DNA of 40,983 nucleotides from assembly GCA_017432665.1 (NCBI GenBank), contig JAFRIS010000007.1:1-40983 (forward strand). The letters are read 5' to 3'. This DNA is from Bacilli bacterium (lineage in GTDB: Bacteria > Bacillota_I > Bacilli_A > RF39 > UBA660). Below the pieces are notes generated by a model that was given only the letters and a program-made list of their open reading frames with translations, ran no database searches and was not told the origin of the DNA. How positions within the stretch are numbered: the first letter of the stretch is position 1; the number at the start of each line of letters is the position of its first letter. Positions 23,711 to 31,364 of the stretch are shown here, in pieces. The translations under genes and the position numbers were made by a program.

Positions 23711-24628
23711 ATGGCTAAGAAACCTTATAATATATCTAGCAAGGCTCCAACTAAATCTACAAAGAAAGCAAAAAGGACAACTAGAACAGAGAAGCTTGAG
23801 AGTACTACTAGAATAAGAATAGATAAAGAAAGACTAGAAGATACTTCTTCATTAGATACTAGTTTTTTAGAAGGAAGAGTAGATGCTCAAAGCAGAAAGA
23901 AAATTCTTAATAGTAAACCAGTTAAAAAGAAAAGTATAGATTTATCAATTCTTCGTAATGTTATATTAATGGTAGCTTTTATAGTACTATTAGTATTCGC
24001 TGTTTTAGGGCTTATGAAACATAGTACTAATAATACTAAACCTAAAACAAAGACGGTTACTGAAGAAAAGATTATTAAAGTAGCTGATGATAATTATTTA
24101 TTTGTAGGTGATTATCATACTAATAATCTTAATTTTGATGAATTGGATTTTCATTATACTAAAATTTCAGATAATGGTTATATTACTAGAGATGTTTTAG
24201 ATAGTATTGATAATATTTATCGTCATAATCCTTCAAAAGTATTTATTGAACTAGGAATGAACGATTTGAATAGAGGTTTAGAGAATACAGAAATTATCAC
24301 AAATCTTAGTGAAATTATAGATGGAATTAAAAAGAATAGAACTTCTGCGAAAATATATGTTGAATCATTGTATCCGATTAGTACTGATAATCCAGATTTA
24401 GTTAGTGAAGGTATTAATAATGAAAGAATCATTGAATTAAATGGAATGATAAAAGAACTAGCTAATGATAAAAAGGTTGGATATATCGATGTATTTAGAG
24501 AACTTGCGGTTGATGATAAACTAAATGATGAATATACTGAAAATGGTTTAGATTTAAATATGCATGGTAATGAAGCATTGTGGAATTTATTAAGTAAAGT
24601 AGTTGATAAGGATGTTGAAAAGGATTAG
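23711..24628 (+). CDS. SGNH/GDSL-fold protein with degenerate catalytic residues
   Basis: A 305-residue protein: basic Lys/Thr-rich cytosolic head (1-80), one membrane helix (83-102), then an extracellular SGNH-hydrolase-like domain. 'YLFVGDYHTNN' (129-139) aligns with block I (GDS), but the nucleophile Ser is Tyr135. Block III 'ELGMNDLNRGL' (GxND) is intact. Block V, normally D-G-x-H-L-N, reads NGLDLN (278-283), so catalytic Asp and His are Asn and Asp. It is thus probably a non-catalytic or altered relative of peptidoglycan/carbohydrate O-acyl esterases. I chose the ATG at 23711 (MAKKP) because earlier ATGs overlap the -10 box. Its end overlaps the VanW gene by 17 nt. Confidence 0.75.
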   Translation: MAKKPYNISSKAPTKSTKKAKRTTRTEKLESTTRIRIDKERLEDTSSLDTSFLEGRVDAQSRKKILNSKPVKKKSIDLSILRNVILMVAFIVLLVFAVLGLMKHSTNNTKPKTKTVTEEKIIKVADDNYLFVGDYHTNNLNFDELDFHYTKISDNGYITRDVLDSIDNIYRHNPSKVFIELGMNDLNRGLENTEIITNLSEIIDGIKKNRTSAKIYVESLYPISTDNPDLVSEGINNERIIELNGMIKELANDKKVGYIDVFRELAVDDKLNDEYTENGLDLNMHGNEALWNLLSKVVDKDVEKD

Positions 24629-25844
24629 TAATAAAGAAAAGCTAATTATTTTAGTTTTAATATTAGTTGTTCTTATAGTATCTTATATATCTCTGGTAGT
24701 TTTAAATATTCAAACTATTAGGCAATATAATAATAAGATATTACCTAATATATATGTAGAAGACTTAGAATTATCAGATTATACATATAAACAAGCTAAA
24801 GAAAGAATAAAGTATTATAACGATAATGACTTAACTAAAGTAGTTAAATTTAAAGTTAATGATAGTGAATATGAATATCTTATTAGAGATATTGGTTTAA
24901 GTATTGATCCTGATAAAACTCTTGATCAAATTAAGCAATATCAAGATGGGTTGGGTTATAGTGGTAAACTAATGGCTATTCATCGTAATAGAAAAATGAA
25001 CTTTAAATATATTTATAATTCTGATGTTGGTAAATTAACAGAGGCTATTAATTCTTTAAAAGCAAAAGTTGATAGAAATCCTGTTAATGGACATTTTGAA
25101 ACTGTTGGAAAAGTGTCCTATGTTAAAGGCGTTGATGGTTATAAACTAGATGTAAATAAGAGTATTGAAGAAATAAATAAGAATATTAATACTGAATATC
25201 GTGATGGTATAGTAGTTAATTTAGTAGGTGAAACTACTAAAGCTTATGGTAATGATAGTTATGCTACTATTGATACTATGACTTCTGCTTTTGTAACAGA
25301 ATTTATGCCTAATACTTATTTAAGAAATATAAATCTTGCTACCGCTTTAGGTTATATTAATGGAACTGTAGTGGAGCCAGGACAAGTATTTTCTTACTGT
25401 GATAAGGCAGGACCATTTAATAAATCTGGATATGTATTCTATTATGAATTTGTTGGTAACGGAGTATGTCAGATAGCTACCACAACTTATAATGCTGCTT
25501 TATTAGGAGGATTAGAAATAGTTAAGAGATATCCTCATGATAAGAAGAGTTTATATGTCGCAGGTGGTTTAGATGCTACTGTGGCTAGTTATTCTAGTGG
25601 TTGGTGTGTTGATATGCAATTTAAGAATACTTATAAGTATCCTATCTATATAAAAGCATATCCTATGAATGGAGAAGCTCATGTAGAATTCTGGTCTAAT
25701 AGTAATGCTAAAGAAGGTAAGGAATATCGTACTTCTTCAACTCAAATAGGTAGAAGAGGATATAAGTCATATCTTCATACATATAAAGATGGTAAAGAAA
25801 TAGATGTACATGAGATTGCTACTACTTGGTATTTAAAAGATTAA
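24612..25844 (+). CDS. VanW-domain protein with peptidoglycan-binding-like region
   Basis: A membrane-anchored YoaR/VanW-type protein of about 410 residues. N-terminal transmembrane helix (about 10-32), a PG_binding_4-like region with 'VEDLELSDYTYKQAKERI', then the VanW domain: 'GTVVEPGQVFSYCDKAGPFN', 'VGNGVCQIATTTYNAALLGG', 'YVAGGLDATVASYSSGWCVD' and 'FKNTYKYPIYIKAY'. VanW domains are widespread in cell-wall loci, molecular function unsettled. The start is ambiguous among TTG 24603, ATG 24612 and TTG 24615, all inside the end of the SGNH-like gene, with which it is probably translated together. Confidence 0.9.
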   Translation: MLKRISNKEKLIILVLILVVLIVSYISLVVLNIQTIRQYNNKILPNIYVEDLELSDYTYKQAKERIKYYNDNDLTKVVKFKVNDSEYEYLIRDIGLSIDPDKTLDQIKQYQDGLGYSGKLMAIHRNRKMNFKYIYNSDVGKLTEAINSLKAKVDRNPVNGHFETVGKVSYVKGVDGYKLDVNKSIEEINKNINTEYRDGIVVNLVGETTKAYGNDSYATIDTMTSAFVTEFMPNTYLRNINLATALGYINGTVVEPGQVFSYCDKAGPFNKSGYVFYYEFVGNGVCQIATTTYNAALLGGLEIVKRYPHDKKSLYVAGGLDATVASYSSGWCVDMQFKNTYKYPIYIKAYPMNGEAHVEFWSNSNAKEGKEYRTSSTQIGRRGYKSYLHTYKDGKEIDVHEIATTWYLKD

Positions 25845-25870
25845 AAAAAGTTCTAGAAATAGAACTTTTA
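25845..25870. terminator. Bidirectional terminator
   Basis: AAAAGTTCT and AGAACTTTT pair around AGAAAT, between the VanW gene and the convergent lipoprotein gene. Confidence 0.85.
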
Positions 25871-26530
25871 ATTTGTATTAATAATTAATTTAGAAAAAGA
25901 ATTACCACGGTATTCATTATCTAAGAAATCATCTTCTGAATCATACGTAAATGCCATTAATTCAATTTTTTTAATTTCATTACACTTGTAGGCTGCTTGT
26001 ATCTTAATGGCTGTAAATAAAGACTTATCGTTATAATCAGAAGATTCTAAATGAGAATAAAAAGATTTTCCTCGGTTGATATAATCATCATATAAGTAAT
26101 TCATTAAATATTCCCAATGATCAAAAGTTTCTTTTGGAGAAAGAATATTATATGAAGTAGTTTCTCCGTTTTTTAGAGTATACTTTATATTAAAACCTTG
26201 TTTAATATCCTTATATTTATTCCATTCATTATAAAATGCTTCTCCAAAGTTACCATTTAAAGTAATACTATTCTGATTAGAAAGGAATATTTGAAAAGTA
26301 TCAATATCTTCTTCAACATTCAAGTGTTTAGTTATTTCAGTTAACTTAGTTAGCTTATTACCTTCTAATTTATAAATTCCAATAGGAGTAGTATTTAAAT
26401 CTTCATAAGTATCTTTTACTTCTATTTCCTCAATTTCCTTTTTTGGTGCTTTTTTAACAATTTCTTCTTTTTTTTGGACACAACCTGTTAACACTAGTAA
26501 AGACAATAAAAGTATTAATATTTTTTTCAT
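25868..26530 (-). CDS. Lipoprotein of unknown function
   Basis: A 220-residue protein with a classic lipoprotein signal: KK-start, hydrophobic core, lipobox LTGC with Cys17. The mature part begins with a Lys/Glu-rich linker and continues as a mixed alpha/beta domain ('TPIGIYKLEGNKLTKLTEI' near residue 50). No family recognised. The ATG follows GGTGATAAT. It forms a single-gene unit near the VanW gene; a surface role in the envelope is likely from the anchor only. Confidence 0.75.
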   Translation of the reverse strand: MKKILILLLSLLVLTGCVQKKEEIVKKAPKKEIEEIEVKDTYEDLNTTPIGIYKLEGNKLTKLTEITKHLNVEEDIDTFQIFLSNQNSITLNGNFGEAFYNEWNKYKDIKQGFNIKYTLKNGETTSYNILSPKETFDHWEYLMNYLYDDYINRGKSFYSHLESSDYNDKSLFTAIKIQAAYKCNEIKKIELMAFTYDSEDDFLDNEYRGNSFSKLIINTN

Positions 26531-26627
26531 ATTATCACCACTACTTATATTATATATTTTATACTTTCAAAATAAAATAATTTTCTTTTTTATTGAAATG
26601 TGTTAGAATAAGGGTGAGGATGATAAT

Positions 26628-27788
26628 ATGGAACAAAGAAAGCCTAAAATACCATGTCCTAAATGTGGGGAATTGATGTATGCGGATGCGAGATACTGTA
26701 TGCGTTGTGGTACTATTAATACAGCTAATGAATCAAATAAAGCCTTAAAGAAAGCTGTTCAACAATCTATTAATAGTTACAAAGCAGGAAAAACGCCACT
26801 TATTAATGAAGGTAATACCCAAACTGCTATTGCAAGTAATACTGGTAATAGAAAGTTTGCTTTCATGGTTACTTATTTCTTATATTTAGGTATTATTTTG
26901 CTTACTGGTATTGCTACATATTTAACTGGTATTAATTCGTTTGATTTATTGATTATTTCAACATATCCTATGACAGTATTATTATTATCAGTATTCTTCA
27001 TATATATTTATTCAATTGAATTGATTTTTATGAAATGTAATAAGCCATGGTGGGCTGGACTAGTTCCTATTTATAATGTTATGGAATTAGGAGACATTGC
27101 TTTTCATAATAAATATGTTGGATTAATCACCCTTATACCTGGTGTTGGAATCTTATTTCTTTTAGCTATGTTTTATAAAATAGGAGATAGATTTAATTAT
27201 AATGCTTTCATAACTATGATACTATCATTGATTTATATTCCAGTTATTGGTTTCTCTGACCATTTATATGAAGGAAAAGCATATGTTAGTTCGAATGATG
27301 ATCGTTCTTTAGAAAAAGATTATCGTAATAAGAAGATTTTCTTTACTACTGCAGTATTATTATTACTAGGCGCAGCTATTTTACTTGTAATGGGTAATAT
27401 GGGTAAACTTAGAAAAACTCATCAATCAATTAGTGATGTTTACTTTGTACTTGCTAGTCAAAGAACTATAAAAGCAGTAAAGAAAGCGGTAGAAGAAGAT
27501 AGAATTGAATGTGACAATGTTAAATATAATAGTACAGAGGGAATATATTATCTTAGATATAATGATGTAAGTGATATTGTTCATTTACCGTTCTATATGT
27601 TAAGAGATCCTATTGGAGCATATATTAAGATTGATAATACTCAAAAACCAAGAGTATACTATATAAGTATGAGTGATGGTAGTTATGGATTTAAAGAAAC
27701 TATTGAAGGAGAAGTAACAAAAGATATAGTTACTGAGTATCCTACTTTAGATATTATTTCAAATAAGAATGTTTGTATTATTAAATAA
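26628..27788 (+). CDS. Zinc-ribbon membrane protein, DUF5684-like
   Basis: A 386-residue protein beginning with a zinc ribbon 'CPKCGELMYADARYCMRCG' (residues 10-28). A Ser/Asn-rich linker follows, then a membrane domain of about five helices containing 'KPWWAGLVPIYNVMELGDIA' and 'PGVGILFLLAMFYKIGDRF', the W-x-x-l-i-P-i-y-N pattern of DUF5684-type proteins. After another helix near residue 245 a C-terminal extracytoplasmic domain (260-386) resembles type-IV-pilin-like globular folds only loosely. Function unknown. ATG at 26628, preceded by GGTGAGG and a TAGAAT -10-like box at 26604-26609. Confidence 0.75.
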   Translation: MEQRKPKIPCPKCGELMYADARYCMRCGTINTANESNKALKKAVQQSINSYKAGKTPLINEGNTQTAIASNTGNRKFAFMVTYFLYLGIILLTGIATYLTGINSFDLLIISTYPMTVLLLSVFFIYIYSIELIFMKCNKPWWAGLVPIYNVMELGDIAFHNKYVGLITLIPGVGILFLLAMFYKIGDRFNYNAFITMILSLIYIPVIGFSDHLYEGKAYVSSNDDRSLEKDYRNKKIFFTTAVLLLLGAAILLVMGNMGKLRKTHQSISDVYFVLASQRTIKAVKKAVEEDRIECDNVKYNSTEGIYYLRYNDVSDIVHLPFYMLRDPIGAYIKIDNTQKPRVYYISMSDGSYGFKETIEGEVTKDIVTEYPTLDIISNKNVCIIK

Positions 27789-27792
27789 TAAC

Positions 27793-27821
27793 TTGAAAAT
27801 ATAACGATTATTTACTATAAT
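27793..27821 (+). promoter_or_regulatory. Promoter of the serS T-box operon
   Basis: TTGAAA at 27793-27798 and TATAAT at 27816-27821 with a 17-nt spacer, just upstream of the T-box leader. Confidence 0.8.
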
Positions 27822-27827
27822 TAAATA

Positions 27828-28015
27828 AATCAGTGATTAGAACTAATAATAAGTTCTTTCTAGCAAAGAGAATTCGTGTTTGGTGGAAACGATGTAGAAG
27901 ACTTATTTATCTACTCTATAGAGGGTTTAATAAACCACGGCAACGCCGTTATCTAAATGAAGTTAATAAAAGGATGGTACCGTGCTTAGGCACTCCTTGG
28001 ACCATTCTTTTTTGT
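27828..28015 (+). ncRNA. T-box riboswitch (serine, by downstream gene)
   Basis: The leader has the T-box hallmarks. The conserved T-box TGGTACCGTG is at 27975-27984. GGTGGAAACGATG of the apical stem I lies near 27880-27893. A terminator helix (AGGATGGT with ACCATTCT) ends in a T run at about 28008-28013. Uncharged tRNA would stabilise the antiterminator and let the operon be transcribed. A UCU at 27910-27912 is a candidate serine specifier codon, but I could not fold stem I reliably; the amino acid is assigned mainly from serS. A short open frame across this region is spurious. Confidence 0.92.
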
Positions 28016-28029
28016 TTGGAGGAAGAATT

Positions 28030-28248
28030 ATGAGAAAGATAAAAATAGGTGCTAAATACAAACATTTTAAAGGTAAAATAGTAAAAGTACTTATGATAGC
28101 TAAAGACTCTGAAAATCTAAAAGAAGTAGTTGTTTATAAACATGATAATGATACTTGGGTTAGACCAAAGGATGAATTTCTCTCGGAGGTCGATCGCAAT
28201 AAATATCCAGATGTTAAACAAAAATATCGCTTTGAAGAGGTGGAATAA
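28030..28248 (+). CDS. DUF1653 protein
   Basis: A 72-residue protein with the DUF1653 pattern: 'GAKYKHFKGKIVKVLMIAKD', 'LKEVVVYKHDNDTWVRPKDE' and a closing RFEEVE. This small beta-rich (SH3-like) cytosolic family has no known function. The ATG at 28030 follows TTGGAGGAAGAATT; the frame is open upstream but only through the T-box terminator. It is the first gene of the serine T-box operon and overlaps the next by one base (TAATG). Confidence 0.85.
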   Translation: MRKIKIGAKYKHFKGKIVKVLMIAKDSENLKEVVVYKHDNDTWVRPKDEFLSEVDRNKYPDVKQKYRFEEVE

Positions 28249-28649
28249 TGAGATCTGGTAAAATAATTAGTTTAGTAGTAAGTCTTATAATCTTTATAGG
28301 AGCTCTTACTTTATTTACATCTTCGATGGATGAAACTACAGATATTAATTATAAAGAAAGTGTTTCATTTAATGAATCATTTATAATACCTAAAGGTAAA
28401 GCAGTCACAGTAGACGATGAATTAAAAGTAAAACTATTATCAACTGGAGATAGTAGATGTCCAGAAAATATGCAATGTATTTGGCAGGGAGAATTAACAT
28501 ATAAAATAGAAATTAATAATCCAGATGGTTCCGAAGAGATAGAATTAGGTACTGTTAAAACTCCAGAAGGTGTTTTTAAGAATTATAAAATTACTTTGGA
28601 CAGTAATGATAGTGTTGAATATGTAAGATTAACAATAACGAAAAATTAG
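28248..28649 (+). CDS. Membrane-anchored 'DSRCP' motif protein
   Basis: A 133-residue protein with an N-terminal membrane helix or signal (about 5-25) and an extracytoplasmic beta-sandwich-like domain holding 'LLSTGDSRCPENMQCIWQGE'. This DSRCP..v.CiW.G pattern is shared by a widespread group of uncharacterised secreted proteins. Its two Cys residues are spaced to form a disulfide. GAGGTGG precedes the ATG. Located between DUF1653 and serS and under the same T-box, which is unexpected for a secreted protein. Confidence 0.75.
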   Translation: MRSGKIISLVVSLIIFIGALTLFTSSMDETTDINYKESVSFNESFIIPKGKAVTVDDELKVKLLSTGDSRCPENMQCIWQGELTYKIEINNPDGSEEIELGTVKTPEGVFKNYKITLDSNDSVEYVRLTITKN

Positions 28650-28658
28650 GAGGTTTAT

Positions 28659-29942
28659 ATGATAGATATTAAATTAATAAGAGAGAATAGTGATTTAGTA
28701 AAAGAAAATATTAAGAAGAAATTTCAAGATGAAAAATTACCATTAGTAGATGAAGTAAAAGAATTAGATGAAAAAGCTAGATCTCTACAAACTGAAGGAG
28801 ATAATTTAAAAGCTGAGAAAAACAAGCTTAGTAAATCAATTGGTTTACTTATGAGAGATGGTAAAAAAGAAGAAGCAGAAGATGTTAAAAAGAAAATTGC
28901 AGAGATGGATACTAGAATTAAAGAAATAGATGAAGAATTACCTGAAATTCAAAAGTCTGTTAGAGAAAAGATGTTAGTTATACCACAAATAATGGATTCA
29001 TCAGTACCAATAGGAAAAGATGATAGTGAAAATGTTGAAGTAGAAAAGTTTGGAGAACCAGTGGTACCTAGTTATGAAATACCATATCATGCAGACATTA
29101 TCCTTAAAGTTAAAGGAATGGATAAAGAAGCAGCAGGTAGAACTAGCGGAGAAGGCTTTTATTATCTATTAGGAGATATTGCTAGACTTCATGAAGCTAT
29201 GATTGCCTATGCTAGAGATTTTATGATTGATCATGGTTTTACTTACGCAATTCCACCATTTATGATTCATGCTGATGTAGTCACAGGAGTTATGTCTTTT
29301 CCTGAAATGGAAGCTATGATGTATAAAATTGAAGGAGAAGACTTATTCTTAATTGGTACTTCTGAACATAGTATGATTGGTAAATTTAAAGATCAAATTT
29401 TAAAGAGAGAAGAATTACCAGTTAATATGACTAGTTATTCACCTTGCTTTAGAAAAGAAGGTGGATCTCATGGTTTAGAAGAAAGAGGATTATATCGTGT
29501 TCATCAATTTGAAAAGCAAGAAATGATTGTTATCTGTGAGCCAGAAGAATCAATGAATTGGTATGAAAAAATGTGGAAACTTACTGTTGAAATATTCCGT
29601 AATTGGGATATACCGGTAAGACAATTAGAATGCTGTAGTGGGGACTTAGCTGATTTAAAAGTTAAATCATGTGATATAGAAGCATGGAGTCCAAGACAAC
29701 AAAAATACTTTGAAGTAGCTAGTTGTTCTAATTTAGGAGATGCTCAGGCTAGACGTTTAGGTATTAGAACTAAAGGAGATAAAGGAACATATTATCTTCA
29801 TACGTTAAATAATACAGTAGTAGCTACTCCAAGGGGGTTAATTGCCTTAATAGAAAATAATTACCAAGAAGATGGATCAATTAAGATACCAAAGGTATTA
29901 CAACCATATATGGGCGGAAAAGAAAAAATAGAAGTTAAATAA
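28659..29942 (+). CDS. serS: Seryl-tRNA synthetase
   Basis: Charges tRNA-Ser. N-terminal long coiled-coil arm (about residues 30-110) for the tRNA long variable arm, then the class II core with motif 2 'CFRKEGGSHGLEERGLYRVH' and 'QFEKQEM', 'LECCSGDLADLK', 'EVASCSNLGDAQARRLGIRT', and motif 3 'HTLNNTVVATPRGLIALIEN'. Motif 3 has N-T-x-x-A-T-x-R rather than the G-S-G-L-A-x-G-R of common bacterial SerRS, so it is of the form closer to archaeal/eukaryal enzymes. Length 427 is normal. Controlled by the upstream T-box. Confidence 0.97.
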   Translation: MIDIKLIRENSDLVKENIKKKFQDEKLPLVDEVKELDEKARSLQTEGDNLKAEKNKLSKSIGLLMRDGKKEEAEDVKKKIAEMDTRIKEIDEELPEIQKSVREKMLVIPQIMDSSVPIGKDDSENVEVEKFGEPVVPSYEIPYHADIILKVKGMDKEAAGRTSGEGFYYLLGDIARLHEAMIAYARDFMIDHGFTYAIPPFMIHADVVTGVMSFPEMEAMMYKIEGEDLFLIGTSEHSMIGKFKDQILKREELPVNMTSYSPCFRKEGGSHGLEERGLYRVHQFEKQEMIVICEPEESMNWYEKMWKLTVEIFRNWDIPVRQLECCSGDLADLKVKSCDIEAWSPRQQKYFEVASCSNLGDAQARRLGIRTKGDKGTYYLHTLNNTVVATPRGLIALIENNYQEDGSIKIPKVLQPYMGGKEKIEVK

Positions 29943-29955
29943 CTTCTATTTTTTT
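29927..29955. terminator. serS terminator
   Basis: AATAGAAGTT and AACTTCTATT pair around AAAT, followed by a T run. It also faces the convergent minus-strand gene. Confidence 0.85.
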
Positions 29956-31093
29956 AATGATATCTTCTAGGTTCAAATCTAATTGTTTGATTATTAATAT
30001 AAGCAATATAAGTAGCTAAATCAATATCTTGTAGTTTTTCTAAGAGAGCAGATCTAAAATTAGATATTTCTAGTCTATCTCTTAGATTTTGATCTCTAGT
30101 AATTAAAGATTTTCTACCAGTATATATATAACCTTCAATATTTCTAATCGCAGCACCATAATCGCCAAATTTATTAGTCATAATTTCTACTGCGCTTAAT
30201 AATAACTCATTAGCATTTTCTTTATAATCAGAACACTTTCTATAATACTTAATAAAGTTATCAAAATCAAAAGTTGATTCTTGACTAAGTAATATTAAAT
30301 TAATTATTTGTTCAATATTTTCTACTTTATTTTTAGAACTTAAATCAAATATTGTTTGTAAGTCATTAAGATTATGTTTAATAAATGCTGTGTCATATAA
30401 ATAAGCTACAAAGTTAAAGAAATCTTGATAACTAACTAAGTTTAGACTATTTTCATTCCTACAAGTTAGAAGATATTTAGTTATTAATTTAGATAATATA
30501 GTATTATAAGACTCTTTTCCATCACAAACTACAGCAATATTATCTTTTTGAACAGCAAATGGACTAGGTTCTATTAATCCTTCTTGCAGGTATTTATTAT
30601 GTTTTACAAAATTAATTAATTTAAGTGCATCACTAGGTTCAGTTAATCTTATTACAATATCATCAAATCTAATTCTTTTACCTATTTTAGATGCATGAGG
30701 CATATCATTAGCAGCAATATATTCAAAGATCATTTTAGCTCCATCTTCAATATGTTCACCATCTAAAGGTATATATACTTTAATATGGTTTTTATTCATA
30801 GTAACATCATAATTGCTTGAAACAAATTGACAGAAGTACATATGATCAGGAGTTCTAAATACATCAATATTAGGATTATCTTGAAAACTATGTCTCCAAT
30901 TAGTAAAAACACTATCTTCATTATATTTAGAAGAACCTTTATCACTTAAATCTATTGATTTATCACTACTATTAACACCACTAAATATTAGATAATGATA
31001 GATAGTTTTAGAAGTAAGTTCATAATCTGGATGTTGTTCTAGAAGACTTTTAAAGAGATTTAGAAATTGATTTATTTTTTCTTCTCTAGTCAT
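29954..31093 (-). CDS. Unknown 379-residue cytosolic protein
   Basis: A soluble protein without signal or membrane segments. Residues 1-75 look like a winged-helix-like domain ('TSKTIYHYLIFSGVNSSD', 'VFTNWRHSF'). Residues about 90-190 alternate strands and helices ('IKVYIPLDGEHIEDGAKMIF' ... 'GKRIRFDDIVIRL' ... 'ALKLINFVKHNKYLQEGLIE'), vaguely like the HopA1 fold, which I cannot confirm. The C-terminal half is all helical and ends in a basic FEPRRYH tail. It overlaps the 53-residue gene before it by 8 nt, so they form a unit. Confidence 0.7.
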   Translation of the reverse strand: MTREEKINQFLNLFKSLLEQHPDYELTSKTIYHYLIFSGVNSSDKSIDLSDKGSSKYNEDSVFTNWRHSFQDNPNIDVFRTPDHMYFCQFVSSNYDVTMNKNHIKVYIPLDGEHIEDGAKMIFEYIAANDMPHASKIGKRIRFDDIVIRLTEPSDALKLINFVKHNKYLQEGLIEPSPFAVQKDNIAVVCDGKESYNTILSKLITKYLLTCRNENSLNLVSYQDFFNFVAYLYDTAFIKHNLNDLQTIFDLSSKNKVENIEQIINLILLSQESTFDFDNFIKYYRKCSDYKENANELLLSAVEIMTNKFGDYGAAIRNIEGYIYTGRKSLITRDQNLRDRLEISNFRSALLEKLQDIDLATYIAYINNQTIRFEPRRYH

Positions 31094-31247
31094 TCTTTAA
31101 ATCTTCCATTTCTTCTGTAGAAAACTCTATAGTATCTTCTAAATCTATTTTATTTACTTCAGCATATTCATTATTATCAAAATCCAATTCTCCTTCTTCA
31201 ATCTCAGCAGTAATATCTATCTCGTTTTCATCTACAATTACTTTCAT
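31086..31247 (-). CDS. Small acidic protein
   Basis: A 53-residue very acidic protein starting MKVIVDENEIDITAEI. The frame is open 15 codons further upstream, but ATGGAGGTAGTT is an ideal ribosome-binding site for the ATG at 31247. No family recognised. The tight overlap with the 379-residue gene downstream suggests that the two products act together, for example as partner and regulator, though this is only inference. Confidence 0.65.
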   Translation of the reverse strand: MKVIVDENEIDITAEIEEGELDFDNNEYAEVNKIDLEDTIEFSTEEMEDLKND

Positions 31248-31364
31248 AACTACCTCCATAATTATTATATATCTTTTTAATATGATAGACAATCAATAAA
31301 AAAATAGTCTTTAAAAAAATAGATAAGTATTATATAATGTAATTATAGAAGAAGGAGAGATAAT

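Noticed and set aside
22613-25844. A vancomycin-resistance cluster, because VanY and VanW genes are close
   Set aside because: No VanR/S, VanH, ligase or VanX genes are present; VanY and VanW domains are common in ordinary wall metabolism.
27833-28033. Short plus-strand open frame in the serS leader
   Set aside because: The region has T-box sequence and a terminator; the peptide has no family likeness or ribosome-binding site.
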